The notes under the pieces: model-generated | What the model was told of the DNA's origin: nothing | What the model saw: the letters and a program-made list of their open reading frames with translations, nothing else | Databases searched by the model: none | Source of the DNA: Haemophilus parainfluenzae | Lineage (GTDB): Bacteria > Pseudomonadota > Gammaproteobacteria > Enterobacterales > Pasteurellaceae | Direction: 5' to 3' | Assembly: GCF_014931395.1 (NCBI RefSeq) | Contig: NZ_CP063120.1 | Span: forward strand, 1,967,501-2,031,500 | DNA length: 64,000 nt | In this document: positions 47,029-57,205 of the stretch, piece by piece | Position numbering within the stretch: position 1 is the stretch's first letter | How the letters are laid out: every line of letters starts with the position of its first letter | Translations under genes and position numbers: made by a program

Positions 47029-48381
47029 CTATTGTTGCGACAGCCAATCGGCGAGTGCTTTGCGAGAAATCTTTATTGCCCCTTGGATTAAATCCTGCGG
47101 GAGTTCATAGTAGGCAACAGGTTGCTTAAATCGTTCCAGTAGCCCTTGTAAAAAAACGTTGAGAGATTCAACCGCACTTTCATTAAAGGATGTATGAAAT
47201 TCAATAATCGCGACAGGGCGATGGCCAAATTCCTCATCATATTTAGGCAAAACAAAGACTTGCTTCACTAAATCTGATTGTGCAATCACTTTTTCAATTT
47301 CTTCCGGCTGAATATTTTCACCACCGGAAATAAACATATTATCTAATCGGCCTTGAATGACTAATTCGTTATCGAGCCATTGGCCTTTATCTTTGGTTTG
47401 GAACCAACCTTCAGCATTAGTAAGCGGATCAACATACCCATTGCGCCAATATCCCATGGCAAGTCCTGCACCTTTTAGCCAAACTTCTTCATTCACTAAC
47501 TTGAACTCTCGACCAAGCAAAGGCTGCCCCACACCTATTTTTCCATCCGATTGTTTAGCGAATGCGGTAGAAGCCATTTCGGTCATACCATAACCTGAAT
47601 AACTGCGAATTCCTAATTCACTTAACGCTTGGGTTAATTTTACGGGGATTTGTGTACCACCCAATAATACCGCTTGAGTTTGGATAGGTTGTGGATGTTC
47701 TACCAAATAATCAAACCAACGCTGTAATTGCGTTGGCACGAGAGAAACATGGGAAACCTCACCAATAGATAGATAAAAATCTTCTTTCGGTAAAACTAAG
47801 GTTGCCCCAGCGTAAAGCCAGCGCCACACAATGCCTTGTCCAGAAACATGATAAAGCGGCAAAGAAAGTAGCCATAATTGATCTTTGCCAAAATTCATTA
47901 AGGTACAAACGCCTTCCGCATTAGATAAATGAGCAGACACATTATGCACCACTGCTTTAGGCAAACCAGTTGAACCCGATGTTAATGTCATCGTTGCCGC
48001 TTTTGTAAAGTCAGCGTTATGTTCGGGTAATGCTTTAGTAGCTAAATAATGAATATCTTCGGTTTGATAACAAAAATCCACCCCATACACGTGGCACAAT
48101 TCTTCTCTTTTTTCTTGAGGAAATGCAGGGTTGATACCTAAAATTTTTGCGCCTAGCTGAATAACGGCTAAATAAAGAAATAAGATCTGTTCTGAATTTT
48201 TACCACAAAAAGCAACCGCACTTTGCGCTGTCACACCTTGTTGTAAAAGAAAGGCTTCCACCTGGTTAATTTTCTCAGCAAGTTCTGCCCAAGTAAAAGG
48301 ATCGCCCTGCGAATTTCGCAACGCGACCTGATCTGCATATGCTGAATTTTGGGCAAATGCTTGCCAAGGGAATTTTTGCAT
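47029..48381 (-). CDS. menE: O-succinylbenzoate-CoA ligase
   Basis: The 450-residue adenylate-forming enzyme acts in menaquinone synthesis. The ATP-binding loop is MTLTSGSTGLPKAVVHN, the adenylate motif YSGYGMTEMAS, and the C-terminal catalytic lysine lies in QGAIKISRKALADW. Other men genes are not in the window. It is 4 bases after seqA and 13 before mscK, so likely part of one transcript. The family call between MenE and other acyl-CoA ligases rests on length and on the men-type context known in Haemophilus. Confidence 0.93.
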   Translation of the reverse strand: MQKFPWQAFAQNSAYADQVALRNSQGDPFTWAELAEKINQVEAFLLQQGVTAQSAVAFCGKNSEQILFLYLAVIQLGAKILGINPAFPQEKREELCHVYGVDFCYQTEDIHYLATKALPEHNADFTKAATMTLTSGSTGLPKAVVHNVSAHLSNAEGVCTLMNFGKDQLWLLSLPLYHVSGQGIVWRWLYAGATLVLPKEDFYLSIGEVSHVSLVPTQLQRWFDYLVEHPQPIQTQAVLLGGTQIPVKLTQALSELGIRSYSGYGMTEMASTAFAKQSDGKIGVGQPLLGREFKLVNEEVWLKGAGLAMGYWRNGYVDPLTNAEGWFQTKDKGQWLDNELVIQGRLDNMFISGGENIQPEEIEKVIAQSDLVKQVFVLPKYDEEFGHRPVAIIEFHTSFNESAVESLNVFLQGLLERFKQPVAYYELPQDLIQGAIKISRKALADWLSQQ

Positions 48382-48385
48382 TGAC

Positions 48386-49027
48386 TTAGTTGCTAACGAA
48401 ATAAGGGCGAACTTCGTCGATTAAATATTCCGGCAAATGCATAGACTGCATCGCCCCTTCTAACATCAACATTTTACGGCCACTATTGGTATTGGTAATC
48501 ACCCAATATGGTGTATCTGGAATTTGTTTTGGTTTAGTATGATTCCCTGCCACAAGCAACGTCCCTTCATCACGAGCAAAATACACGCGAGTACGGCCTT
48601 GCAAGCTTTCGGTTGCCTGTGCAAAGCTTTCTGGATTGGTACGATAAAGCGTACGTAATATACTTAAAAAACGCACAACCGCTTTTGGCTCTTCTTTAAA
48701 TTCAGCAGAATTCAAGAGTGCTCGCACTTTATCAACAATGTGATTTATTGCTTCATCCGATTGTTTTTTCACTGCTTTTGGCGGTTCGACAGGTTCAACT
48801 TTTGGTTGAGATGCTTCGGTTGCTTTTTCCGTTAAAACAGGCTCAGAATGCACCGCACTTTTTGGCGTTTCAGCTGACGCGACTGATTCAAAGAAATCAA
48901 CCGAGCTTGTTGCGTGAGTGGGTAAATTCAACAAACGGCGAAGAATATCAGACGCACTTTCTCCAATAGATTGAGTTTGTGCCGCAATGTATTGATATAA
49001 TTCTTCATCGACTTCAATTATCTTCAT
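48386..49027 (-). CDS. seqA: Negative regulator of replication initiation SeqA
   Basis: The 213-residue protein has the SeqA oligomerisation domain (MKIIEVDEELYQYIAAQTQSIGESASDILRRLL). A proline- and glutamate-rich linker (about residues 40-100) is longer than in E. coli SeqA (181 residues). The C-terminal domain binds hemimethylated GATC (RVYFARDEGTLLVAGNHTKPKQIPDTPYWV). It sequesters oriC after replication. An uptake word lies in the linker and encodes KSAV. Divergent from ybfF, as in E. coli. Confidence 0.96.
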   Translation of the reverse strand: MKIIEVDEELYQYIAAQTQSIGESASDILRRLLNLPTHATSSVDFFESVASAETPKSAVHSEPVLTEKATEASQPKVEPVEPPKAVKKQSDEAINHIVDKVRALLNSAEFKEEPKAVVRFLSILRTLYRTNPESFAQATESLQGRTRVYFARDEGTLLVAGNHTKPKQIPDTPYWVITNTNSGRKMLMLEGAMQSMHLPEYLIDEVRPYFVSN

Positions 49028-49097
49028 TTTTTTCTCTCCGTTTGTTAAAATTTTCGTCCATTATAACGATTTCTAACCAAATTCTCACGCAAAATAT

Positions 49098-49883
49098 ATG
49101 TCATCTTCCCAATTATTAAACCATCAATTTCACCAAGCAAAACAATCAATTAATTCGCCTACTTTAGTTTTCATTCACGGCTTGTTTGGGGATATGAATA
49201 ATCTTGGTGTCATCGCGCGTGCATTTAGCGATAACTATAATATTTTGCGCGTAGATTTACGTAATCATGGGCATAGTTTTCATTCAGAAACAATGAATTA
49301 CGATGTCATGGCTGATGATGTATGGCAACTTATCGATCATCTTCAATTAGATAAGGTTATCTTAATTGGTCATTCAATGGGTGGAAAAACGTCCATGAAA
49401 ATGACCGCTCTTCAACCACAGCGCGTGGAAAAATTAGTTGTCATTGATATTGCCCCAGTCGCAAATAGCAGTGCTGGACATGATGATGTGTTTCGCGGTT
49501 TGTTTGCGGTGAAAAAAGCGCAGCCACAAACTCGCCAACAAGCGAAGCCTATTTTAGAAACTGAAATTGCCGATCCGAGTGTGGTGCAATTTATGTTGAA
49601 ATCTTTTGAGCCGACTTCAAGTGAATATTTTCGTTTCAATTTGACCGCACTTTTTGAACATTATTCGGAGCTAATGGATTGGCAACAGGTCTTCGCTAAT
49701 ACGCCTACACTCTTCATCAAAGGTGGCCTTTCATCTTATATTAAACCTGAATATACCGAAACCATTCTAAAACAATTCCCGAATGCAACCTCCTTTACCA
49801 TCAATGGTTGTGGGCACTGGGTTCATGCCGAAAAACCTGATTTTGTGATACGTGCGATTGATAGGTTTCTAAATAAGAATTAA
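49098..49883 (+). CDS. ybfF: Alpha/beta-hydrolase YbfF-type esterase
   Basis: The 261-residue protein has the nucleophile elbow IGHSMGGKT and the oxyanion-hole region FIHGLFGDMNNLG. The terminal histidine lies in GCGHWVHAEKPD. E. coli YbfF hydrolyses short acyl esters such as palmitoyl- and malonyl-CoA; the physiological substrate is not settled. The order seqA (divergent), ybfF, fldA, fur is conserved from Enterobacteriaceae to Haemophilus. Confidence 0.93.
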   Translation: MSSSQLLNHQFHQAKQSINSPTLVFIHGLFGDMNNLGVIARAFSDNYNILRVDLRNHGHSFHSETMNYDVMADDVWQLIDHLQLDKVILIGHSMGGKTSMKMTALQPQRVEKLVVIDIAPVANSSAGHDDVFRGLFAVKKAQPQTRQQAKPILETEIADPSVVQFMLKSFEPTSSEYFRFNLTALFEHYSELMDWQQVFANTPTLFIKGGLSSYIKPEYTETILKQFPNATSFTINGCGHWVHAEKPDFVIRAIDRFLNKN

Positions 49884-49889
49884 TCGTTT

Positions 49890-49928
49890 TAAATGAGAAT
49901 TATTCTATTCAAATGAGAATTCATTTAT
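49890..49928 (+). promoter_or_regulatory. Tandem Fur-like boxes before fldA-fur
   Basis: AAATGAGAATTATTCTATT (49891-49909) and AAATGAGAATTCATTT (49911-49926, arms AAATGA/TCATTT) each resemble the Fur pattern of GAtAAT hexamers. They lie 85-120 bases before the fldA start, fitting autoregulation of fldA-fur by iron. Confidence 0.55.
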
Positions 49929-50009
49929 GTTATAGTTCGCACAAATTGTGGGGCTTTGATCCCTCATCTTTTTTCTACTCACCTAATTTTATTTCAAAAG
50001 GAAAGAACA

Positions 50010-50534
50010 ATGGCAGTTGTCGGTTTATTTTACGGTAGTGACACAGGTAATACAGAAAACATTGCAAAAATGATTCAAAAGCAATTAGGCAACGAACTCG
50101 TTGATATTCGTGACATTGCAAAAAGCTCTAAAGAAGATATCGAAGGTTATGATTTTTTACTTTTCGGTATTCCAACTTGGTATTACGGTGAAGCACAAGC
50201 TGACTGGGATGATTTTTTCCCAACTCTAGAAGAAATTGATTTTACTGACAAATTAGTCGGTATTTTTGGCTGTGGCGATCAGGAAGACTACGCCGATTAT
50301 TTCTGTGATGCGATCGGTACAGTACGAGATATCGTTGAACCACGCGGTGCGATTATTGTAGGGAACTGGCCAACGGATGGTTATACCTTTGAATCATCAA
50401 AGGCATTATTAGATGATGGAAACTTTATCGGTTTATGTATTGATGAAGATCGTCAACCTGAACTTACTGCAGAACGCGTAGAGAAATGGACAAAACAAAT
50501 CTACGATGAAATGTGTTTAGCAGAATTAGCTTAA
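50010..50534 (+). CDS. fldA: Flavodoxin
   Basis: The 174-residue FMN protein carries the phosphate-binding loop YGSDTGNTENIA, the isoalloxazine loops PTWYYGEAQADWDDF and GCGDQEDYADYFCDA, and the acidic C-terminus of long-chain flavodoxins. I start at ATG 50010 (AAAGGAAAG before it); the longer frame from 49956 adds an unrelated leader. It donates electrons to reductases and radical SAM activases and replaces ferredoxin under iron limitation. It lies 33 bases before fur. Confidence 0.97.
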   Translation: MAVVGLFYGSDTGNTENIAKMIQKQLGNELVDIRDIAKSSKEDIEGYDFLLFGIPTWYYGEAQADWDDFFPTLEEIDFTDKLVGIFGCGDQEDYADYFCDAIGTVRDIVEPRGAIIVGNWPTDGYTFESSKALLDDGNFIGLCIDEDRQPELTAERVEKWTKQIYDEMCLAELA

Positions 50535-50567
50535 CCATCTCTAATTTAGCAAATTTAAGGGAACATT

Positions 50568-51002
50568 ATGTCTGAAGAAAACATCAAATTACTCAAAAAA
50601 GCAGGATTAAAAATTACTGAACCTCGGCTCACTATCCTTGCATTAATGCAAGAGCATAAACATGAACATTTCTCTGCTGAAGAAGTGTATAAAATCTTGT
50701 TAGAGCAAGGCAGTGATATTGGTCTTGCAACCGTATATCGTGTGCTTAACCAATTTGATGAAGCGCATATCTTGATTCGCCATAATTTTGAAGGCAACAA
50801 ATCTGTCTTTGAGCTTGCACCAACAGAACACCATGATCACATTATCTGTGAAGATTGTGGCAAAGTGTTTGAGTTTACTGATAACATTATTGAACAACGT
50901 CAAAAAGAAATCAGTGAACAACATGGCATCAAATTAAAAGCACACAGTTTATATCTCTACGGCAAATGTAGCGATATCAACAAATGTGAAGAGAAAAAAT
51001 AA
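50568..51002 (+). CDS. fur: Ferric uptake regulator Fur
   Basis: The 144-residue protein has an N-terminal winged helix (AGLKITEPRLTILALMQEHKHEHFSAEEVYKILLEQGSDIGLATVYRVLNQF) and a metal-binding dimerisation domain. Metal ligands are seen in EHHDHIICEDCGKVFEF (CxxC) and the C-terminal GKCSDINKCEEKK. With Fe2+ it represses iron-uptake genes. It forms an operon with fldA, and tandem Fur-like boxes upstream of fldA suggest autoregulation. Confidence 0.98.
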   Translation: MSEENIKLLKKAGLKITEPRLTILALMQEHKHEHFSAEEVYKILLEQGSDIGLATVYRVLNQFDEAHILIRHNFEGNKSVFELAPTEHHDHIICEDCGKVFEFTDNIIEQRQKEISEQHGIKLKAHSLYLYGKCSDINKCEEKK

Positions 51003-51018
51003 TGCTTGCTAAAAAGCA

Positions 51019-51050
51019 AAAACCTTAGGTTAAAACCTAAGGTTTTTTAT
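51019..51050 (+). terminator. Terminator of fldA-fur
   Basis: AACCTTAGGT and ACCTAAGGTT pair perfectly around four bases, followed by TTTT. Confidence 0.85.
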
Positions 51051-51060
51051 TATTTCTACT

Positions 51061-51091
51061 AAAAGTGCGGTCAAAATCAACCGCACTTTTG
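51061..51091. terminator. Uptake-word terminator between fur and cysI
   Basis: AAAAGTGCGGT and ACCGCACTTTT form a perfect 11-base stem around eight bases. It lies six bases from the cysI stop. Confidence 0.8.
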
Positions 51092-51095
51092 TACA

Positions 51096-52862
51096 TTAAG
51101 CCGCTGATTTAATAATCACTTTTGAGTCATCCCAGAAATCAACTGGTGCATTTACCACTGGTTTAATGATACCCGCACGAATGGTGAAATCACCAAAGCC
51201 TTCGTTTGCATGACGCTCACTTGCCCAACGGCCAATCAGAGTATCAAGTTCACTGATAATTTCTGGAATCGTGATATTTTCTTTGTAAAGACGTGGAATA
51301 CGCACACCTTCACGATCCCCACCGATATGCAAATTGTAACGACCAATTGCTTTGCCTACCAAGCCGATTTCCGCTAACATCGCGCGACCACATCCATTTG
51401 GGCAACCGGTAATACGTGTAACGATATAATCATCAGCCACGTGATGTTTCGCCATCACTTTATCCAGTTCATCAATAAAGCTTGGAAGAATTCGCTCTGA
51501 TTCTGCCATCGCCAATGGACAAGTTGGGAAAGAAACGCAGGACATTGAGTTTTCACGTAATTTACTCACATCATCACGAATCAAACCGTAATCACGCGCA
51601 ATTTGCTCAATTTTTGCTTTATCCTCTTCCGCTACATTTGCCACGATCAGATTTTGGTTGGCAGTGATACGAAAATCACCTTTGTGAATTTTGGCAATTT
51701 CCAACACGCCACTCAGTAATTTTTTCTCATCGTTATCCACCAAACGACCGCTTTCGATAAATAGGGTCAAGTGCCAGTTGTTATCAATGCCTTTTACCCA
51801 ACCGATACGATCGCCACGTTCAGTAAATTTAAACGGACGAATCGGTTCAAATGGAATACCCATTCGGCGTTCTACTTCGGCGCGGAAATTATCTAATCCC
51901 ATGTTTTGAATGGTATAACGACTACGTGCATTTTTACGATCGCTACGGTTACCAAAATCCCGTTGAGTTGTCACCACCGCTTCCGCTGCTTTTAAGGTGT
52001 ACTCCAACGGCACATACCCCAATTCAAGGGAAATATGCGGATAGGTTTTGGTGTTGCCATGCTCAAGGGATAAGCCACCGCCCGCCAAGACATTAAAGCC
52101 AACCAAATTGCCGTTCTCGTCTGCAATGGCGACAAAATCTAAGTCATTCCCGTAACAATCCACGTCATTGAGTGGTGGAATCACCACGGCTGTTTTAAAT
52201 TTACGTGGCAAATAAGTTTTACCAAGAATCGGTTCTTCCTGTAAAAAATCATCGCTACTTTGGACTTTCTTACCATCAATCCATACATCTAAATACCCTC
52301 GTGTACGTGGTAACAGATGTTCTGAAATTTTCTTCGCATATTCATATGCCTGCTGATGCAGTTTCGATTCAATTGGGTTCGAGGTACACAACACATTACG
52401 GTTCATATCTGAAGCCGTTGCAATGGAGTCTAATCCCAAACTATGCAATAAACGATGCATGGTTTGTAATTGGCTTTTCGCCACACCGTGATATTGGAAA
52501 GTTTGACGGTTAGTCAAACGGATCGAACGATAATAGCTGTGTTCACGGGCGAATTTATCCAATTCAATCCATTGAAATGGTTTAATGATCCCTCCCGGTA
52601 AACGGCAACGTAACAGCATAAATTTCAACGGTTCGAGTTTTTCCTCTGCACGTTCGGCGCGAATATCACGATCGTCTTGTTCATACATACCGTGGAAACG
52701 GATTAATTGAAAGTTATCCCCACGGAAACCACCGGTTAAGGAATCTTCTAAATCATCTAAAATCGTACCGCGTAAAAAGTTACTGTCGGTTTTTAAGCGT
52801 TCATTGTCAGAAAGCGGTTTTTCTTGCCATTCCAAGCCTTTTTGTTTGTTTTGCTCTGTCAT
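51096..52862 (-). CDS. cysI: Sulfite reductase [NADPH] hemoprotein, beta subunit
   Basis: The 588-residue enzyme carries siroheme and a [4Fe-4S] cluster bound by the cysteines in [11 protein letters not shown] and [10 protein letters not shown]. It reduces sulfite to sulfide with six electrons received from CysJ. I prefer ATG 52862 (MTEQNKQKG), which has GGGGTG six bases upstream; an in-frame TTG at 52877 lies inside that ribosome site. The gene is 18 bases after cysJ and is the last of the operon running left from cysJ. Transcription should be under CysB, but I could not identify sites. Confidence 0.96.
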   Translation of the reverse strand: MTEQNKQKGLEWQEKPLSDNERLKTDSNFLRGTILDDLEDSLTGGFRGDNFQLIRFHGMYEQDDRDIRAERAEEKLEPLKFMLLRCRLPGGIIKPFQWIELDKFAREHSYYRSIRLTNRQTFQYHGVAKSQLQTMHRLLHSLGLDSIATASDMNRNVLCTSNPIESKLHQQAYEYAKKISEHLLPRTRGYLDVWIDGKKVQSSDDFLQEEPILGKTYLPRKFKTAVVIPPLNDVDCYGNDLDFVAIADENGNLVGFNVLAGGGLSLEHGNTKTYPHISLELGYVPLEYTLKAAEAVVTTQRDFGNRSDRKNARSRYTIQNMGLDNFRAEVERRMGIPFEPIRPFKFTERGDRIGWVKGIDNNWHLTLFIESGRLVDNDEKKLLSGVLEIAKIHKGDFRITANQNLIVANVAEEDKAKIEQIARDYGLIRDDVSKLRENSMSCVSFPTCPLAMAESERILPSFIDELDKVMAKHHVADDYIVTRITGCPNGCGRAMLAEIGLVGKAIGRYNLHIGGDREGVRIPRLYKENITIPEIISELDTLIGRWASERHANEGFGDFTIRAGIIKPVVNAPVDFWDDSKVIIKSAA

Positions 52863-52879
52863 TTTTTCACCCCACAAAT

Positions 52880-54673
52880 CTAGTACACATCGCGTTGATA
52901 ACGTTTTTCTTCACGCAGTTCATTTAAATAATCTTCTGCTTCATCCGGACTTAAATTGCCTTCTTTAGCAATGACTTCAAGTAATGCTTGCTCCACATCT
53001 TTTGCCATTTTGGCTGCATCACCACACACATAAAAATAAGCGCCCTCTTGTAACCATTGCCAAAGTGCGGTCGAATTTTCACGAATTTTATCTTGCACAT
53101 AGATCTTCTTCTCTTGATCGCGTGACCAAGCAAAATCGTATTTATGCAAGAAGCCCTCTTTGGCAAATTGTTGCCATTCGGTTTGATAAAGGAAATCGCT
53201 GGCAAAATGCGGATTACCAAAAATCAGCCAGTTTTTACCACTCGCCTCATCGGCTACGCGTTGCTGCATAAAGGCACGGAATGGTGCCACGCCGGTACCG
53301 GAACCCACCATAATAATTGGCTTAGTCGTATCATTTGGCAGACGAAAATTATCGTTATGCTCTACAAATACACGCACAGCGCCATCTTCCTCTACGCGAT
53401 CCGCTAAAAAGCTTGAAGCTGCGCCACTACGTGCTCGACCTTCATGTTCAAAACGTACCACGCCAACAGTTAGATGCACTTCCTCCCCTACCTCTGCAGG
53501 AGAAGATGAAATGGAATACAAACGAGGCGTTAAAGGACGCAATAATGAAACCAGTTGTTCAGCGGTTAATTTTGCAGGAAATTTATGTAATACATCCACA
53601 ATCGGTGTACGTTGAACCAATTCTTGCAATGCTTGATTATCTGCAACCAAATCATTTAACTGTTCGTTATTCGCCAAAGCTGCATAGCCTTTCACAAAAG
53701 CAGGTGTGTTTTGAGTAAGCTCTAAATGCGATAAAAGTGCGGTCGAAATAGTTTGCGTTTTTCCCTCAATTGTCACTTCTGTAGTAGGATCAATCTGCGC
53801 GAGCGATAAAATTTCATCGACTAACTTAGGATCATTGTCAAACCATACACCGAGTGCATCCCCCGCTTGATAATGAAGATCCGAACCTGCTAAATCAAAT
53901 TCTAAATGACGCACATCTTTATCCGACTGACGACCGGTAATTTTCTGGTTAGTGATTAACGTTGCAGGAAATGGATTGGCTTTATTATATTGGCTTTCTT
54001 TGGCTACCAGTGCGGTTGTAGCTGTAGCAATACTTTGCACAACCGGTGAAGCCTGCGCAGCCTTTTCTTTTACGATAGCCACAATATCTCGGATCCATTG
54101 TTCCGCGGTTGCACTGTAATCCAAATCTGCATCCACTCGTTCAAATAAACGCGTCGCGCCTAATTCGGCAAAACGCTGATCAAAATCCTTGCCTGCTTGA
54201 CAGAAATTTGGATAAGAACTATCCCCTAATCCCAACACAGCAAATTGCAGTTCGGTGAGTTTTGGTGCTTTTTTACCGTTTAATAACTTATGCAATACCA
54301 CGCCTTCTTCTGGTGGCTCGCCTTCACCTTGCGTGGAAGTCACTAAGAGCAGGTATTTTTCATCTGCAATGGTTTTCGCTTTGTAATCTTTTAAAGCGAC
54401 ACGTTTCACGGCAATACCGGCTTCAGTAAGCTCTGCAGCCACTTTATCCGCAACCGATTTGGCATTGCCGGTTTGTGAGCCTGAAAGCACTGTAATTGAA
54501 AAAGGTTCTGCCGAAAGTGCGGTCAAATTTGCTGCCAAATGTTGCCCTGCGACCTGTTGTTCTACACCGGAAGCTTGCGACCATGCATAACCGGAAAGCC
54601 ATGCCAATTGAAGAGGCGTTAGCGTTGGTAAGAGATTTATTATTTCTGTTGGTAATGGATTGTTGTGTTGCAT
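52880..54673 (-). CDS. cysJ: Sulfite reductase [NADPH] flavoprotein, alpha subunit
   Basis: The 597-residue diflavin reductase has an FMN flavodoxin domain ([20 protein letters not shown]), then a linker, an FAD domain ([13 protein letters not shown]) and an NADPH domain ([33 protein letters not shown]). I start at ATG 54673 ([10 protein letters not shown]); a GTG at 54685 in frame overlaps its GGGGAAA ribosome site. It passes NADPH electrons to CysI. Three full uptake words and one partial copy lie within it, reading LTAL or STAL. Confidence 0.96.
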   Translation of the reverse strand: MQHNNPLPTEIINLLPTLTPLQLAWLSGYAWSQASGVEQQVAGQHLAANLTALSAEPFSITVLSGSQTGNAKSVADKVAAELTEAGIAVKRVALKDYKAKTIADEKYLLLVTSTQGEGEPPEEGVVLHKLLNGKKAPKLTELQFAVLGLGDSSYPNFCQAGKDFDQRFAELGATRLFERVDADLDYSATAEQWIRDIVAIVKEKAAQASPVVQSIATATTALVAKESQYNKANPFPATLITNQKITGRQSDKDVRHLEFDLAGSDLHYQAGDALGVWFDNDPKLVDEILSLAQIDPTTEVTIEGKTQTISTALLSHLELTQNTPAFVKGYAALANNEQLNDLVADNQALQELVQRTPIVDVLHKFPAKLTAEQLVSLLRPLTPRLYSISSSPAEVGEEVHLTVGVVRFEHEGRARSGAASSFLADRVEEDGAVRVFVEHNDNFRLPNDTTKPIIMVGSGTGVAPFRAFMQQRVADEASGKNWLIFGNPHFASDFLYQTEWQQFAKEGFLHKYDFAWSRDQEKKIYVQDKIRENSTALWQWLQEGAYFYVCGDAAKMAKDVEQALLEVIAKEGNLSPDEAEDYLNELREEKRYQRDVY

Positions 54674-54730
54674 AAGTTTCCCCACAAGAAAATGAGTAAT
54701 ATCAGTAAATTCACATTAAGAAAGCGCGAG

Positions 54731-56014
54731 TTAGAGAATCATACCGGCTGCTACTGTGTTATAAGTTGCTTCATCAACCAAAATAAAGGCACCACCAGCA
54801 ATATTTTCTTCATAAGTTGTGGCAACAATCGGTTTCTGCAAACTTAAACGCACTCTAGCAATATCATTCATCTTTAAGGCTGTAGCACCACTTTCTTGTT
54901 CGAGTGTATGAACATTTAACACGCTTTCAATTTCACTGATTTTGGCAAATACGGTTTGCGTACCATGTTTAAGTAAATATTTACGGGCGGTATTTAATGA
55001 GCGTTCATCAAACCAACAAATCGTTGCTTCAAGTTGCTTTTGTGGTGTAAGTGGTGAACTTTCATCTACAAATAAATCACCACGGGAAATATCAATATCG
55101 CGATCTAAACGTAAGGTAATCACTTCCCCGGCCACTGCCTGTGTCACTTCACCTTTTGGCGTAATAATCTCAGTCACTTTAGCGGTTAATCCATTCGGCT
55201 CAATTCGAATAGTCTGCCCCAGTTGCACTGAGCCACGTTCGATTCGACCTTGATAACCACGAAAATCATCGGCTTTATCTGCATCCTGACGTACGACTAA
55301 TTGCACGGGGAAATAGAAATCAGCATTAGAATGGCTCACTTCATCTACACTTGGTAAATTTTCTAAAATAGTGAGTAAAGGTTCGCCTTGATACCAAGGG
55401 GTGCTTTCACTTGCATATACCAGGTTATCGCCAAGCAATGCAGATACTGGTACAAAATGTACCTCTTTTAATCCGAGTTGTGCCGCCAATTGACGATATG
55501 CCTCCACAATGGCATTGAATTTTTCTTCGCTGTAATCCAATAAATCCATTTTATTTACTGCCACTAAAATGTGTGGGCAATTTAATTGACGTAAAATCGC
55601 TGAATGACGTTTAGTTTGTGGTAAGAGTTGTAACGGTTTCTCATTAAAATTCAGCTGAGAAGCATCGATTAAGACGATTGCAGCAGATGCCGTGCTTGCT
55701 CCTGTCACCATGTTACGTGTGTATTGCTCATGTCCCGGGGTATCTGCGATGATGAATTTACGTTTTGCCGTAGAGAAATAGCGATACGCCACATCAATGG
55801 TAATGCCCTGTTCACGTTCTGCTTCCAAACCATCTGTCAAAATAGAAAAATCAATGGCTTCTTTATTACCTTTCTCTTTTCCTGCGTTAAGGGTTTTGAT
55901 TTGGTCGGTCAATAACGCTTTGCTATCGTAAAGTAAACGGCCGATTAAGGTACTTTTCCCGTCATCTACACTACCGGCAGTAATAAAACGAAGTGGAGTT
56001 GAATGCTGTGTCAT
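54731..56014 (-). CDS. cysN: Sulfate adenylyltransferase subunit 1 (GTPase)
   Basis: The 427-residue regulatory GTPase of ATP sulfurylase has EF-Tu-like motifs GSVDDGKSTLIGR, DTPGHEQY and NKMD, followed by two beta-barrel domains. It ends without an APS-kinase (CysC) extension and is somewhat shorter than E. coli CysN (475). With CysD it makes APS from ATP and sulfate. It is separated from cysD by a 247-base hairpin-rich element, unusual for a cysDN pair. Confidence 0.95.
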   Translation of the reverse strand: MTQHSTPLRFITAGSVDDGKSTLIGRLLYDSKALLTDQIKTLNAGKEKGNKEAIDFSILTDGLEAEREQGITIDVAYRYFSTAKRKFIIADTPGHEQYTRNMVTGASTASAAIVLIDASQLNFNEKPLQLLPQTKRHSAILRQLNCPHILVAVNKMDLLDYSEEKFNAIVEAYRQLAAQLGLKEVHFVPVSALLGDNLVYASESTPWYQGEPLLTILENLPSVDEVSHSNADFYFPVQLVVRQDADKADDFRGYQGRIERGSVQLGQTIRIEPNGLTAKVTEIITPKGEVTQAVAGEVITLRLDRDIDISRGDLFVDESSPLTPQKQLEATICWFDERSLNTARKYLLKHGTQTVFAKISEIESVLNVHTLEQESGATALKMNDIARVRLSLQKPIVATTYEENIAGGAFILVDEATYNTVAAGMIL

Positions 56015-56053
56015 ATTTCTTCCTTAATTTTTTTATATTTTATCTATACATTC

Positions 56054-56250
56054 CCATCGGGTTTCGCCGATGGCGACCTTCTTTTCTTTGCCTCGCCAAA
56101 GAAAAGAAGGCAAAAGAAAAGCGACCCTACTTTGCCTTTACATCCTTTGTTTCATTGAATTTTCTTCACGAAAATTTTCTGAACTCGCCTTCGGCTCAAA
56201 CAGACAAAAATTTTCTAAAAATTCAATGAAACAAAGGCGGCAAAGAAAGG
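56054..56250. repeat. Modular hairpin-rich intergenic element between cysD and cysN
   Basis: Three perfect inverted repeats stand in a row. CCATCGG/CCGATGG has 7-base arms (56054-56073). CCTTCTTTTCTTTG/CAAAGAAAAGAAGG has 14-base arms with loop CCTCGC (56077-56110). A 20-base perfect pair lies at 56144-56163 and 56218-56237, with an inner GAAAATTTT/AAAATTTTC pair. The right end GGCAAAGAAAGG complements the left TTTCTTTGCC. Similar elements recur in many gammaproteobacterial genomes (from memory). Confidence 0.8.
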
Positions 56251-56261
56251 AATCTATCCGA

Positions 56262-57185
56262 TCAAAAATATCCCTCTTTTTTCCGTTTCTCCATGGCGGC
56301 TTCACTGGCTTGGTCATCTAGACGAGTGGCACTGCGTTCGGAAATGTCGGCAATAGCTGTTTCTTCAATAATTTCTAATGGTGTTGATGCAGTGCTCGCT
56401 ACCGGACAGGTACAGCTAATATCACCCACGGTGCGGAAACGAACATCTAATACTTCGCTGACTTCATTCGGCAATTTAGGGGTTAATGGTGTCACTGGCA
56501 CTAATAAACCTTTTCGACGTACAACTTCGCGTTTATGGCTGTAATAGATCGGAGGCAATTCCAAATTCTCACGAGCGATATATTGCCAAATGTCTAATTC
56601 CGTCCAGTTGGAAATCGGAAACACTCGCATATTTTCGCCTTTATGCAATTTAGCATTGTACAGAGACCATAATTCCGGACGTTGTGCCTTAGGATCCCAT
56701 TGACCGAACTCATCACGGAACGAGAAAATTCGTTCTTTAGCACGAGCTTTTTCCTCATCACGACGTGCACCGCCCATCAAGGCATCAAATCCATTCTCTG
56801 CAATGGTTTCTAATAAAGTGACCGCCTGTGCCGCATTACGCGAATCCGTTTCTTTGCGTAATACCACCGTGCCTTTGGCAATGGAATCTTCCACATGCCC
56901 AACGACTAAGCGCGCGTTAAGTTTTGCCACTTGTTCATCTCGAAATTGGATCACTTCTGGATAGTTATGGCCGGTATCAATATGCACCAATGGAAACGGC
57001 AAATGTACCGGACGATCACCTAACTGGAATGCTTTACGGGCTAATGCCAGCAATACCACCGAATCCTTTCCACCGGAAAAAAGCAACGCCGGGTTTTCAC
57101 ATTCCGCAACGACTTCACGAATAATATGAATCGACTCAGCCTCGAGCCAGTCTAGATGTTGGTTGTTGAGTTCAGTTTTTGTCAT
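56262..57185 (-). CDS. cysD: Sulfate adenylyltransferase subunit 2
   Basis: The 307-residue catalytic subunit of ATP sulfurylase has the PP-loop SGGKDS in LLFSGGKDSVVLLALARKAF and the conserved FPLVHIDTGHNYPEVIQFRD. It also has GARRDEEKARAKERIFSFRD. It adenylates sulfate in a reaction coupled to GTP hydrolysis by CysN. It lies 20 bases after cysH in the order cysG-cysH-cysD-cysN. Confidence 0.97.
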   Translation of the reverse strand: MTKTELNNQHLDWLEAESIHIIREVVAECENPALLFSGGKDSVVLLALARKAFQLGDRPVHLPFPLVHIDTGHNYPEVIQFRDEQVAKLNARLVVGHVEDSIAKGTVVLRKETDSRNAAQAVTLLETIAENGFDALMGGARRDEEKARAKERIFSFRDEFGQWDPKAQRPELWSLYNAKLHKGENMRVFPISNWTELDIWQYIARENLELPPIYYSHKREVVRRKGLLVPVTPLTPKLPNEVSEVLDVRFRTVGDISCTCPVASTASTPLEIIEETAIADISERSATRLDDQASEAAMEKRKKEGYF

Positions 57186-57205
57186 GTTTTGCTTCCTATA
57201 TTTTT

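Noticed and set aside
49956..50009. Upstream start of fldA
   Set aside because: The added residues have no flavodoxin similarity; ATG 50010 follows AAAGGAAAG and gives the known 174 residues.
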